DNA of 64,000 bases. It comes from Pseudolabrys sp. GTDB lineage: Bacteria; Pseudomonadota; Alphaproteobacteria; Rhizobiales; Xanthobacteraceae. Within the stretch, counting starts at the first letter, position 1, and every line of letters starts with the position of its first letter. The translations under genes were made by a program, and so were the position numbers. Below are positions 37,954-46,311 of this stretch, piece after piece. Below the pieces are notes generated by a model. The model worked only from the letters and a program-made list of their open reading frames with translations, did no database searches and was not told the origin of the DNA. Location: the NCBI GenBank assembly GCA_029980465.1, contig JARYIJ010000001.1, positions 2,553,501-2,617,500 of the forward strand. The letters are read 5' to 3'.

Positions 37954-39891
37954 CTAGGAATGTGCGCCGAGAGTAATTGTCGATTTGACCTGACGACTCG
38001 AGATGAAGAGCCCCGCCGCAATCACTGCCACGGCCACGGCGAACGACACGAGATCGTGAATGAAGACGAGCAGGCAGCCACCGATGCCGAGAACGATCCG
38101 CGGGATTACCGTAAGCGGGCGCCAGAAATAGCCTTCGATGCCGGCGGCGCAGAAGACGATACCGGCGACGATCATACCGATCGTCACGACAATTTCGGTC
38201 AGCGTCCCGTTGAGCAGCAACGGCGGCTGATAGACAAACAGCACCGGCAGAAAGAACAAGCCGGCACCCTTTAGCACCGCCGCCCAGCCGGTCGGCCACA
38301 GGCCGGAACCGGCGATCGACGACGTGACGTAAACGGCCATGGCGACCGGCGGCTTGATGTTGGAAGCCTGGCTCCACCAAGTGACGAGCAGGTGTGCGGC
38401 CAAGACTGGCACGTGAAGCTGGATCAGCGCAGGCGCTGCGAGCGTCGCGAGGATCAAATAGGCCGGGACCACGGACAGCCCCATGCCGATCACGTAGGCG
38501 ATCGCATAAACCAGCGCGAGCGTCGCCGCGAGACTGCCGTGCCCGGTGCTGATGATGAGACCTGTAAGCCGTAGGCCCGTGCCTGGCACCAGCAGGCATT
38601 CGGACATGATGGCGACCGGACCAGCCACTGCCATGATCGGCAAGGAATGCTGGGCGCCTTGCGCGAGGGAATCAAGAATGGCGCGTGGGCCCATCCGGCT
38701 CTCGGCACGTACCCAGCTTGTCAGCAGCGTCGCGCCGATGGCGAGCAACGCCGTGAATGCCAGCGAGTAGTTGAACCACACCATCGCGACGACGACGACA
38801 ACCGGTAGCAGATAGTGCCAGCCGGACTTGAGCGTCGCTCCGACCGGAGGCAACTCCGAGCGCGGTGAGCCGACAAGCCCGTTGCGGCGCGCATAGAAAT
38901 GCACCTGCGCGTAAACGAAGAAGAAGTAAAGCAGGGCCGGGATGGCGGAATAGATCGCGATGGTGGAGTATGGAATGCCCGTGAGCGCCACCATTAGAAA
39001 CGCAGTGACGCCCATCACCGGCGGCAGCACGGTACCGCCGGTCGACGCCGCGGCTTCGATGCCGCCGGCGACGTGCGGCTTGAAGCCCGCTGCTTTCATC
39101 AGCGGGATCGTGACGGTACCGACCACCGCGGCATTTGCCGCTGCAGAACCGGTGATGCTGCCGATCACCGCGCTGGATGCGACGGCCGCCTTGGCCGTTC
39201 CCCCAATCTTGTCGCCGACCAGGGCGAGCGCCGCCTGCGAAAAGAACTCGGACGCGCCGGAGCGCATCAGGAATGTGCCGAACACAAGGAACAGGAACAT
39301 CTGCGATGCCAGCACATAGGTCAGGTCGCTATAGAGGCCGTCGGTGCCGGCATACATGTAGCTCGCAATGGTGCGCGCGTCGAAATCGGCGTGTGTGAAC
39401 GGCGCCGGAAATATAGAGCCGAACCGGAAATAGATCAGAAAGATAACCGAGATGATTGGGACCGACAGGCCGAGCGCGCGCCGGCACGATTCCAGACAGG
39501 CCGCTATCATGAACCACGCCAGCGCCATGTCCAGATTGGAAATCGGCATACCGATCATCGTGACGAAATCTCTGTACATCACGATGAATCGAATGGTGGC
39601 GGCCGCAGCGCCGACAATGAACAGCGCGTCAATGACGCGCAGGATGATGGAGCGGCCCGCCGGCTTCATCGCGAAGCCGAGCGCGATACCCATGAAGATG
39701 AATAGGCTGCGGTCAACCTGCGGATAGCGGATGCCGACGAGCGCCGTCCACATGTAATAGACCGAACAAGCGATGCCGGTCGCGTAAGCGAACTTGTTCC
39801 AGGGGCCGAGAAACCGGTCGTGTAACGACAGCGATTCTAATGCCTGGCGTTCAATGGTATTTTTTGTTGTTGTCATTGGCGTTCCAATCAT
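37954..39891 (-). CDS. TRAP transporter permease, fused DctQ-DctM (4TM/12TM) type
   Basis: 645-residue membrane protein with many predicted transmembrane segments. The N-terminal quarter corresponds to the small DctQ-like subunit and the rest to DctM (GSITGSAAANAAVVGTVTIP; GIEAAASTGGTVLPPVMG). Such fusions pair with TAXI receptors, as here. Its ATG overlaps the stop of the upstream amidase by four bases (ATGA), so amidase, permease and receptor form an operon. An ATG five codons in is an alternative start. Confidence 0.94.
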   Translation of the reverse strand: MIGTPMTTTKNTIERQALESLSLHDRFLGPWNKFAYATGIACSVYYMWTALVGIRYPQVDRSLFIFMGIALGFAMKPAGRSIILRVIDALFIVGAAAATIRFIVMYRDFVTMIGMPISNLDMALAWFMIAACLESCRRALGLSVPIISVIFLIYFRFGSIFPAPFTHADFDARTIASYMYAGTDGLYSDLTYVLASQMFLFLVFGTFLMRSGASEFFSQAALALVGDKIGGTAKAAVASSAVIGSITGSAAANAAVVGTVTIPLMKAAGFKPHVAGGIEAAASTGGTVLPPVMGVTAFLMVALTGIPYSTIAIYSAIPALLYFFFVYAQVHFYARRNGLVGSPRSELPPVGATLKSGWHYLLPVVVVVAMVWFNYSLAFTALLAIGATLLTSWVRAESRMGPRAILDSLAQGAQHSLPIMAVAGPVAIMSECLLVPGTGLRLTGLIISTGHGSLAATLALVYAIAYVIGMGLSVVPAYLILATLAAPALIQLHVPVLAAHLLVTWWSQASNIKPPVAMAVYVTSSIAGSGLWPTGWAAVLKGAGLFFLPVLFVYQPPLLLNGTLTEIVVTIGMIVAGIVFCAAGIEGYFWRPLTVIPRIVLGIGGCLLVFIHDLVSFAVAVAVIAAGLFISSRQVKSTITLGAHS

Positions 39892-41270
39892 ATTCGCGAG
39901 GGCAGATGTGAGGCTGCCGCGTCCGGGCTGGCGCCTATCTTCCAGGTTGGCTGCGACTCGCGTTCGGCGGATTGGTCGAGCAATGGCAGACTGGGCATTG
40001 GCGGCAGGGCAGCTTCGGCCGCCGCCGCCGCTGCCAGCAAGCGAACGTCGTATCCGCCAGGCGCGGTCAGATGGATGCCAAACGGCACTTTCTCCGACGG
40101 GTAAAGTCCGGCAGGCAGGGTGATTGCGCAGGCATCGATGGCATTGGCCGCCCGCACGAAACAGTTGCGGTGCGGATTGAGCGGCACCATGTGTCCGTTG
40201 ACGAGGACCTCGTCGGCTTCGATGAGAGGGGCAGCGAACGGCCAGGTTGGCGTGAGGACGGCATCCGCATCTGCGTCATCGAGCGCCTGACGTAGCGCCA
40301 TCTTGAATTCCCGTGCAACGCGCCGAGCCCGGTCGACGGCATCACTCGCCAAAGTCTTGGCTTGCGCCGCGCGCTCCCGGATACCCTGGCTGGCTCGCGC
40401 CAAATCCATCGCGGTGAGCGCTTGTCCGCCTTCGTGGAGCGAGATGATACTGGCCGCATGCTCCGCATCGAGCCAGCCGTCGATCTCGCGTTCAATGAGG
40501 ATGAATCCCGCGGCGCGTAACGAACGAAGCACAGCCGAAAAGAGTTGCCGCGTCGATTCGTCGCTCATCGTCTCAATCATCCGGAGCGGCACGATGAGAT
40601 TCCGGGTAGGCGTCTCTAGGCCACCTTCGCCGCCCAACGCGACGAAGGCGCGGCGCAGCAACGCGACCGAGCGCGTGATCAACCCAATACTGGACAAGCT
40701 TGGGCAGTGACTGGGCGCGCCTTGCGTGGGAAGTGCGGCAATCCTCGGCATGAAGCCGACCACACCACAATGACAGGCAGGATTGCGGATCGATCCGCCG
40801 CTGTCGGTCCCGATATTGATGTCGGCGAGGCCGAGCGCGCAAGCGACACCGGCACCGGTCGATGAACCGCCGGCGGTCCGCCGGACATTCCACGGATTGA
40901 GGCCCATCGGCTCGAACGGGTTTTCGACACCGTACATCGCGAGCTCGGATAAGGTCGTCGTGCCAACGATCACCCCGCCGGCTCTACGGGCCCGAGCCAC
41001 GATGTCGGCGTCCTTGTCGGTAAGTCGGCCGGCGAAGATTGCCGAACCTTCGGTCCACGGCAGCCCGGCCACGGGGATGTTGCCCTTCACGCTGACTGCA
41101 AGGCCGTGAATATGGCTGCGCAACCCGCCATCCGCGCTTTCACGATCGAGCGTCGCCAGCAGGTCATTGTCCAGGGCGGCCAGATAGGAGAAGGCGCGAT
41201 ACTGCGGGTTGAGACGCGTGATGCGATCCGAAATGCGATAGAGCCTGTCGCTGATGGAGTCGGAGGACAT
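39888..41270 (-). CDS. Amidase, amidase-signature family
   Basis: About 460 residues. The Ser-cisSer-Lys triad is visible: Lys in SVKGNIP (about residue 66), cis-Ser in GGSSTGAG (about 138-145) and the nucleophile in TDSGGSIRNP (about 158-167). It hydrolyses a carboxamide to acid and ammonia in the cytoplasm. The ATG at 41270 (MSSDSISDRLYRI) is preferred over 41357. Coupled to the TAXI-TRAP genes downstream, it probably acts on the imported compound, which may come from the ring-opening amidohydrolases across the terminator or feed them. Confidence 0.9.
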   Translation of the reverse strand: MSSDSISDRLYRISDRITRLNPQYRAFSYLAALDNDLLATLDRESADGGLRSHIHGLAVSVKGNIPVAGLPWTEGSAIFAGRLTDKDADIVARARRAGGVIVGTTTLSELAMYGVENPFEPMGLNPWNVRRTAGGSSTGAGVACALGLADINIGTDSGGSIRNPACHCGVVGFMPRIAALPTQGAPSHCPSLSSIGLITRSVALLRRAFVALGGEGGLETPTRNLIVPLRMIETMSDESTRQLFSAVLRSLRAAGFILIEREIDGWLDAEHAASIISLHEGGQALTAMDLARASQGIRERAAQAKTLASDAVDRARRVAREFKMALRQALDDADADAVLTPTWPFAAPLIEADEVLVNGHMVPLNPHRNCFVRAANAIDACAITLPAGLYPSEKVPFGIHLTAPGGYDVRLLAAAAAAEAALPPMPSLPLLDQSAERESQPTWKIGASPDAAASHLPSRI

Positions 41271-41504
41271 CGTACGGATCGGCTCCGCTGCGTCTATATT
41301 TTTGTATCTCTGAATCCGCAAGATAAAGCCGGACGGCCTTGTAAAATGCGGAACCATAGTAAGCCTACAACAGGGCTCGAACCGTCGTCTAGATAAATAG
41401 ACGTGATATCCGGCCGTGTCGTGTCGGGTTGTCCGCTATTTCCCGGCCCTGAGCGCATCCCGATTGACTCGGGGCTATGGGGCATTTTATCTAGTTTCGA
41501 AAAA

Positions 41505-41528
41505 CGGACTATAGGTCCGATTATCGGA
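41505..41528. promoter_or_regulatory. Overlapping inverted repeats before the iclR gene, putative operator
   Basis: CGGAC-tatag-GTCCG (41505-41519) overlaps TCCGA-tta-TCGGA (41516-41528). Both lie within 31 bases of the iclR start, fitting autoregulation by an IclR dimer or tetramer. Confidence 0.45.
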
Positions 41529-41535
41529 ATTTGTG

Positions 41536-42339
41536 ATGCAGACCAACATTGACGTCGGTCATGGGCCAGAGTTTTCATTGAGCGTCAGTCGTGCGTTGCG
41601 CATCCTATCGAGCTTCTCGTCGGACAACCCGGAATGGGGCCTCGCCGACCTCAGCCGGGCGATGTCGCTGTCGAAAGGCAGTGTCGGACGCTTTCTTCAG
41701 GCGCTTGAAATGCATGGCTACGTTGATCGCGATCCGGAGACGAAGCTGTATCGGCCCGGGCCCGAAACGGCGCGTGTTGGCAGCCTCTACCGCTCGGCCG
41801 GTCGTCTGCGCCAGTTGGCGATCCCGATCATGCGAGAGCTGGTTCAGCGCGTCGGCTTCACCAGCTATATCTCTGAGCTACGCGATGACCAGATGCTGAT
41901 CCTCGCGGCACTGGAAGGACCCGGACCGATCAAATACACGATTCCGGTCGGCACCAGGCTGCCAGTACACAGCACCGCGACGGGCCAGACGGCGCTGGCG
42001 CAGCTCACCGTCGAGCAGGTCGATGACATCATCAAACGCGCCGGTCTGAGCGCCGATACGCGCTTCACCGTGACGAGTCGTGCCGCGTTGCTGAAGAGGC
42101 TCGCCGAGGTCCGCGCCAAGGGTTATTCGACGAACTGGGAGGAGCGGACGCTGGGCGTCGGCTCTGTCGCCGCGCCGGTCAAGGCCGCCGATGGCTCCCC
42201 ATTGTGCGTACTATCGGTCGGCTTCGCCACCAGCCAAATAAAAAGGGAGCAAGTGGGGTCGCTCGGCCGCGACATCAAAGCGGCCGCGAAACAGCTCACG
42301 ACGGCCGCGGCCGCGAAAGGAATTACCCGTGTCGAATGA
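41536..42339 (+). CDS. IclR family transcriptional regulator
   Basis: 267 residues: winged helix (ALRILSSFSSDNPEWGLADL then SRAMSLSKGSVGRFLQALEMHG, about 18-60) and the IclR effector domain (LVQRVGFTSYISELRDDQMLI, LPVHSTATGQTALAQL, GYSTNWEERTLGVGSVAAPV). A GTG three bases upstream of the chosen ATG is also possible. It overlaps the next gene by 11 bases and is therefore co-transcribed with the RraA-LeuCD-TRAP genes it probably controls. Confidence 0.93.
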   Translation: MQTNIDVGHGPEFSLSVSRALRILSSFSSDNPEWGLADLSRAMSLSKGSVGRFLQALEMHGYVDRDPETKLYRPGPETARVGSLYRSAGRLRQLAIPIMRELVQRVGFTSYISELRDDQMLILAALEGPGPIKYTIPVGTRLPVHSTATGQTALAQLTVEQVDDIIKRAGLSADTRFTVTSRAALLKRLAEVRAKGYSTNWEERTLGVGSVAAPVKAADGSPLCVLSVGFATSQIKREQVGSLGRDIKAAAKQLTTAAAAKGITRVE

Positions 42340-42952
42340 TGCTGCGCCTACTGATGACATCGTGGCCGCACTTGGTGGCTTGCCGACCGCAACGATCTAC
42401 GAAGCTGCAGGTAAATGGGGCGATGTCGCTGCAAATATTCGTCCCATTGTCGATGGATTGCGCCTGTGCGGTCGTGCCTTCACGGTCAAGGCGATGCCGG
42501 GCGACAATCTGGTCGTGTTCCGCGCAATTGAGGAAGCGCGGGCAGGTTCTGTGCTGGTGATCGATGCGGGAGGCACCGATCGGGCGACAATCTGGGGCGG
42601 CACGTCAACCTGCGCCTGCGTCGCTAAGGGCATCAAAGGGTGTGTGACCAACGCTGCCGTCCGCGACATTCCACAAATCCGCGGTCTCAACTTTCCCGTC
42701 TATGCCGCGGGCATCAACGTGCGCGGCACCGTGAAGTCACATCCGGGCTGGACACAGGTGCCGATTTCGTTTGGCGAAGTCCCGGTCAAGCCAGGCGACA
42801 TTGTGATTGGCGATGAGGACGGGCTTGTCATCGTCGCCGCCGAACGCGCGGAGGAAGTTGCCAAGAAGGCAGCGGAAAAACACCGCAGCGATCAGGAACG
42901 CGAAGCTCGGATTCTGAGAGGTGAGCCGATCAGGGCCGTGCTCAAGCTTTGA
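42329..42952 (+). CDS. RraA-like / 4-hydroxy-4-methyl-2-oxoglutarate aldolase family protein
   Basis: 207 residues from GTG. Family blocks: DGLRLCGRAFTVKAMPGDN, LVIDAGGTDRATIWGG, catalytic-region AAVRDIPQI (Arg-Asp that binds pyruvate and metal) and PGDIVIGDEDGLVIV. Class II HMG/CHA aldolases cleave 4-hydroxy-2-oxo diacids to two oxo acids and also decarboxylate oxaloacetate; RraA proper inhibits RNase E. The operon of hydratase and TRAP importer argues for the enzyme. Confidence 0.9.
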   Translation: MSNDAAPTDDIVAALGGLPTATIYEAAGKWGDVAANIRPIVDGLRLCGRAFTVKAMPGDNLVVFRAIEEARAGSVLVIDAGGTDRATIWGGTSTCACVAKGIKGCVTNAAVRDIPQIRGLNFPVYAAGINVRGTVKSHPGWTQVPISFGEVPVKPGDIVIGDEDGLVIVAAERAEEVAKKAAEKHRSDQEREARILRGEPIRAVLKL

Positions 42953-42989
42953 TAGGCGAACTGCGACGTGGAATGCGAAGGAGAGTGAA

Positions 42990-44246
42990 GTGGGCCAAAC
43001 GCTAACGGAGAAGATCCTGTCGCGAGTCATGGGGCGAGCCGTCAAAGCCGGCGAGACTGTGTATCCTGTTCCCGATCTGATGACTGTCCATGACTGGTAT
43101 GTCGTCAATTTCGATAAAGCCTTGCAGGAGCTCGGCGTCGACACGCTTTACGATGCGAGCCGCGTTCTGATCTCGACCGATCATGAGCCGGTGGCTACCA
43201 ATCCGGCGTCGGCCGAACGCCAGAAGCGCGTCCGTGAAATCGTCCGGAAATATGGGATTACCCAATTTTTCGATGTCGGTCGCGGCGGTCTTGGTCATAT
43301 TTTTCCGATGGAAAAGGGTCTCATCCGGCCCGGCATGTTCGTGCTCGCTTACGACACACATGTGACCAACTACGGCGCCTTGGGCTGTCTCGGCATCCCG
43401 ATGGTGTTCGAGATTCCGGAGGTGCTGGCCTGTGGCTCGGTCTGGATTCGTGTGCCCGAGACGGTTCGGGTCAATCTGACGGGCTCGCTCAAGCCCGGCA
43501 TGACCATTCGGGACGTGTCGCAAAAGATGATCGTCGATATCGGCGAGGATAACCTCGATTACTCGGTTGTCGAATATTCCGGTCCATCCCTGAAGGACAT
43601 CGGCTTTGGTGGCCGCATGACCTTGTGCAACAACCCGCTTGAGATGGGCGCTAAGTCCGCGCTCGTGGAAATCGATCGGTGGACGATCGATTACGTCAAA
43701 GCGCGTACCAATGTTCCGTTTGTCGTCGAGAAGAGCGATGCGGACGCTACCTTCAAGTCCATCTTCGACTATGACCTTGGCCTGATGGAGCCGCAGGTCG
43801 CGGCGCCGCCGCGGCCGGACAACGTGGTTGGGGTTAGCAAGGTCGCCGGAACGCCGGTGCATCACGCCTTCATTGGTTCCTGCGCCAATGGCTCGATCGA
43901 GGACATGCGCGAAGCGGCTTCGATCCTGCGCGGCCGCAAAGTACATGGCGGCGTGCGGTTGTTCATCACGCCGGCGACCCAGGAAATCGCCGTTCAGGCC
44001 GGCACCGAAGGTCTTATCACGGCCTTCATGGATGCCGGTGCGGTGATGACGGCGCCGGGCTGCGGGCCATGCGCGGGCGGGCGCATAGCGCCGATGGCGC
44101 CGGGCGAGAACTCGATCAACACCGGCACCCGTAACGATCCCGGCCGGCTCGGCACCACCAAAGGCAGTGTCTATCTGGCCAGTCCGCTGACCGTTGCCGC
44201 GTCTGCGGTCGCTGGTGAAATCACCGACCCTCGAAAATACCTGTGA
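42990..44246 (+). CDS. Aconitase/3-isopropylmalate dehydratase large-subunit family protein
   Basis: 418 residues from GTG 42990, preceded by AAGGAGAG; the open frame upstream overlaps the aldolase gene. The three Fe-S cysteines are present in IGSCANGS and APGCGPCAGG. However the conserved GDSHT-type segment reads AYDTHVTNYGALG, so substrate contacts differ from LeuC. It works with the small subunit encoded eight bases downstream. Likely hydrates or dehydrates a di- or tricarboxylic acid to the hydroxy acid cut by the aldolase; leucine biosynthesis is unlikely from this context. Confidence 0.88.
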   Translation: MGQTLTEKILSRVMGRAVKAGETVYPVPDLMTVHDWYVVNFDKALQELGVDTLYDASRVLISTDHEPVATNPASAERQKRVREIVRKYGITQFFDVGRGGLGHIFPMEKGLIRPGMFVLAYDTHVTNYGALGCLGIPMVFEIPEVLACGSVWIRVPETVRVNLTGSLKPGMTIRDVSQKMIVDIGEDNLDYSVVEYSGPSLKDIGFGGRMTLCNNPLEMGAKSALVEIDRWTIDYVKARTNVPFVVEKSDADATFKSIFDYDLGLMEPQVAAPPRPDNVVGVSKVAGTPVHHAFIGSCANGSIEDMREAASILRGRKVHGGVRLFITPATQEIAVQAGTEGLITAFMDAGAVMTAPGCGPCAGGRIAPMAPGENSINTGTRNDPGRLGTTKGSVYLASPLTVAASAVAGEITDPRKYL

Positions 44247-44254
44247 GTTGAACA

Positions 44255-44809
44255 ATGGACTTTGTTTATCAAGGCAAATGCTGGAAGTTCGGCGATAATC
44301 TCGCCGTCGATGCCGACCTGACCAAGAAGGAGTTCGCGACACAGCGCGAGACGCGCCTCGAAATTCTGCGCGATTTCGTGATGTGCGGCATCGATCCGGA
44401 TTTCCCGAAGAAGGCGAAGCTCCACGACATTGTGGTGGCCGGCCGGCGCTTCGCGCAGGGCAACCCGCACATCCAGGGATTGCTCGGCCTCAAGTCGCTC
44501 GACCTAGGCTTCGTATGCGAGTCGATCCCGCGCGGTAGTTTTCGCAACGCGATCAACGCCGGTGTCCCGTTCCTTACGCATTGCTGGGGAGTCACCAAGG
44601 AGTGCGAAACCGGCGACGATCTGCGCGTCGATTTCGCCAAAGGTGTTTTCGAAAATCTGACCCGCGGTACCAGGAAGCAGTACGAGCCGCTGCCGTCGGA
44701 GCTGCTTGAAAAGATCGCGATCGGCGGTTGGGAAAAAGCCGTCGCGCAGCGCATCGCGCAAATGCGCGTCCAGGGTTTGATCAAGCCCGCTTCCGGGGCC
44801 GTGGCCTGA
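44255..44809 (+). CDS. LeuD-like small subunit of an aconitase-family (de)hydratase
   Basis: 184 residues. It begins with the family swivel-domain motif WKFGDNLAVDADL. The substrate-binding GSSREHA motif of LeuD and aconitase is not recognisable; the corresponding stretch reads VVAGRRFAQGNPHIQGLLGL. With the altered large subunit this points to a hydroxy acid other than isopropylmalate. It is located between the large subunit and the TRAP genes. Confidence 0.82.
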   Translation: MDFVYQGKCWKFGDNLAVDADLTKKEFATQRETRLEILRDFVMCGIDPDFPKKAKLHDIVVAGRRFAQGNPHIQGLLGLKSLDLGFVCESIPRGSFRNAINAGVPFLTHCWGVTKECETGDDLRVDFAKGVFENLTRGTRKQYEPLPSELLEKIAIGGWEKAVAQRIAQMRVQGLIKPASGAVA

Positions 44810-44849
44810 AGTGCCCTCTCGGAAAAACAAAATAGGGAGGAAAGCACCA

Positions 44850-45821
44850 ATGCTGAAGTCAGTTAAATCCGGAGTGCTCGTGGTTGCCGCGGTTCTGCTA
44901 GCGGTTTCACAAGCGTCGGCAGCCCAGAAGGTTATCGTCGGCGACACCGGCGCATCGACCAGTATCATTGGCCGCACTTTATCGCTGTTTAAGGAACGCG
45001 CCGAGAAATACAGCAATGGCGATCTTCAGGTTCAAATCTTCTCCAACAGCCAGCTCGGCACGTTCGGAACGATGGCGACCCAGATGAAGGTCAACCTCGT
45101 CAACGTGATGTTCATCCAGCCCGATGCACTGGGCCAACAGATCAATATCGTGACGGCGAACTCGTGGCCGTTCTTGTTCGACAATGCCGACGAGATGCTC
45201 AAGGCCTGGAACGGTCCTGGCGGCAAGGCCCTGATCGCAGAAGTGGAAAAGCGCAGCGGCTACCGCATGATTGCGCCGTCATGGAACGTCCCGCGCTGGA
45301 TTTACACGACGCGCAAGGCGAAATCGCTGGCCGATCTCAAGGGCATGAAAGTCCGGGTGCCGGGCACCGCAATCTACGTCAACCAGATCAAGTATCTTGG
45401 CCTTAGCCCCACGCCGATGAATATCGCCGAGGTGTTCACGGCAATGCAGCAGAATGTGGTCGAAGGCATGGAAGGCGCCATTTCCGACATGGCGACTTAT
45501 TCGATGCAGGACGTGTCCAAGACTGCGGTGATGACGGGTCATGTCCTGTCGCCGAAGGCCTTCCTCACATACGGCCCGTGGATCGATAAGCTGACACCGC
45601 TGAACAAGGAGGCTTTCTACAAGGCTGCCCGCGAGGCAAGCGACTTCTATGGCAAGACCACCAAGGACGAGGAGCAGCACCTGATTGCGGAATTCAAGGA
45701 AAAAGGTGTGACCTTCGTCGAGCCTGGCTTGAGCGTCGACGAGATGCGCAAGCTTGAGGAGCCGCTCAAGAAGGACCTGCCGGAAGTCTGGGAGTGGGCC
45801 CAAAAGCTCGCCGGCAAATAG
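44850..45821 (+). CDS. TRAP transporter solute-binding protein, DctP family
   Basis: 323-residue periplasmic receptor with signal peptide (MLKSVKSGVLVVAAVLLAVSQASA). Family regions: LFKERAEKYSNGDLQVQIFS near 48, then GMKVRVPGTAIYVNQIKYLG where the ligand-carboxylate Arg lies. The start at 44850 is supported by GGAGG nine bases upstream. Followed by DctQ and DctM genes; the presumed ligand is a carboxylic acid processed by the upstream hydratase and aldolase. Confidence 0.94.
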   Translation: MLKSVKSGVLVVAAVLLAVSQASAAQKVIVGDTGASTSIIGRTLSLFKERAEKYSNGDLQVQIFSNSQLGTFGTMATQMKVNLVNVMFIQPDALGQQINIVTANSWPFLFDNADEMLKAWNGPGGKALIAEVEKRSGYRMIAPSWNVPRWIYTTRKAKSLADLKGMKVRVPGTAIYVNQIKYLGLSPTPMNIAEVFTAMQQNVVEGMEGAISDMATYSMQDVSKTAVMTGHVLSPKAFLTYGPWIDKLTPLNKEAFYKAAREASDFYGKTTKDEEQHLIAEFKEKGVTFVEPGLSVDEMRKLEEPLKKDLPEVWEWAQKLAGK

Positions 45822-45834
45822 CAGTCCAGTGGCG

Positions 45835-46311
45835 ATGTCACGTGTTCTTGCTTGGCTTGAGTGGCTTCTCAACGCGATGGGGGCCGCTCTGGTCGCTGTG
45901 ATCCTGGTTGCCGTCTGCATCCAGGTTGTCATGCGCTATGTGTTCGACAACGCCACCTTATGGTCGGATCCTGTGGCGTCAGCCTCACTCGCATGGCTGA
46001 CCTTCATCGCCATGACGGCGGCGGTGCGCAGCGACAGCAATATGTCCGTGCGCTTCACGTGGAATTGGCTCGGTGACCGCGGCAAGCGCGTCGCCGAGAC
46101 CGTCTCCCTCGTTTCAGCGGCGGGGTTCGCGATCGCTCTTGCGGTTTCAGCCTGGCAACTGATGCAGGCGACCGATACTGCGCTCGTCGAAGGCCTACCA
46201 TTCAACATGACGTGGGCGCAGATGTATTCCATCACGCTCGTCTCGGCGGCTTTCATCGCGGTCTTTGTTATCGAAGGCCTACTGCGCATCTGGGCTGGAG
46301 ATCGTCGATGA
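45835..46311 (+). CDS. TRAP transporter small permease, DctQ family
   Basis: 158 residues, four predicted transmembrane helices (LLNAMGAALVAVILVAVCIQ; ASLAWLTFIAMTAAV; VSLVSAAGFAIALAV; ITLVSAAFIAVFVI). A GTG at 45829 is an alternative start. Its stop overlaps the dctM start by four bases. Confidence 0.92.
   Translation: MSRVLAWLEWLLNAMGAALVAVILVAVCIQVVMRYVFDNATLWSDPVASASLAWLTFIAMTAAVRSDSNMSVRFTWNWLGDRGKRVAETVSLVSAAGFAIALAVSAWQLMQATDTALVEGLPFNMTWAQMYSITLVSAAFIAVFVIEGLLRIWAGDRR

Noticed and set aside
37943-38599. N-terminal extension of the TAXI receptor frame
   Set aside because: Overlaps the TRAP permease gene in another phase; the signal peptide begins at 37942.
42990-44809. Leucine biosynthesis leuCD
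   Set aside because: Key substrate motifs are missing and the genes lie with an aldolase and a TRAP importer, not leu genes.
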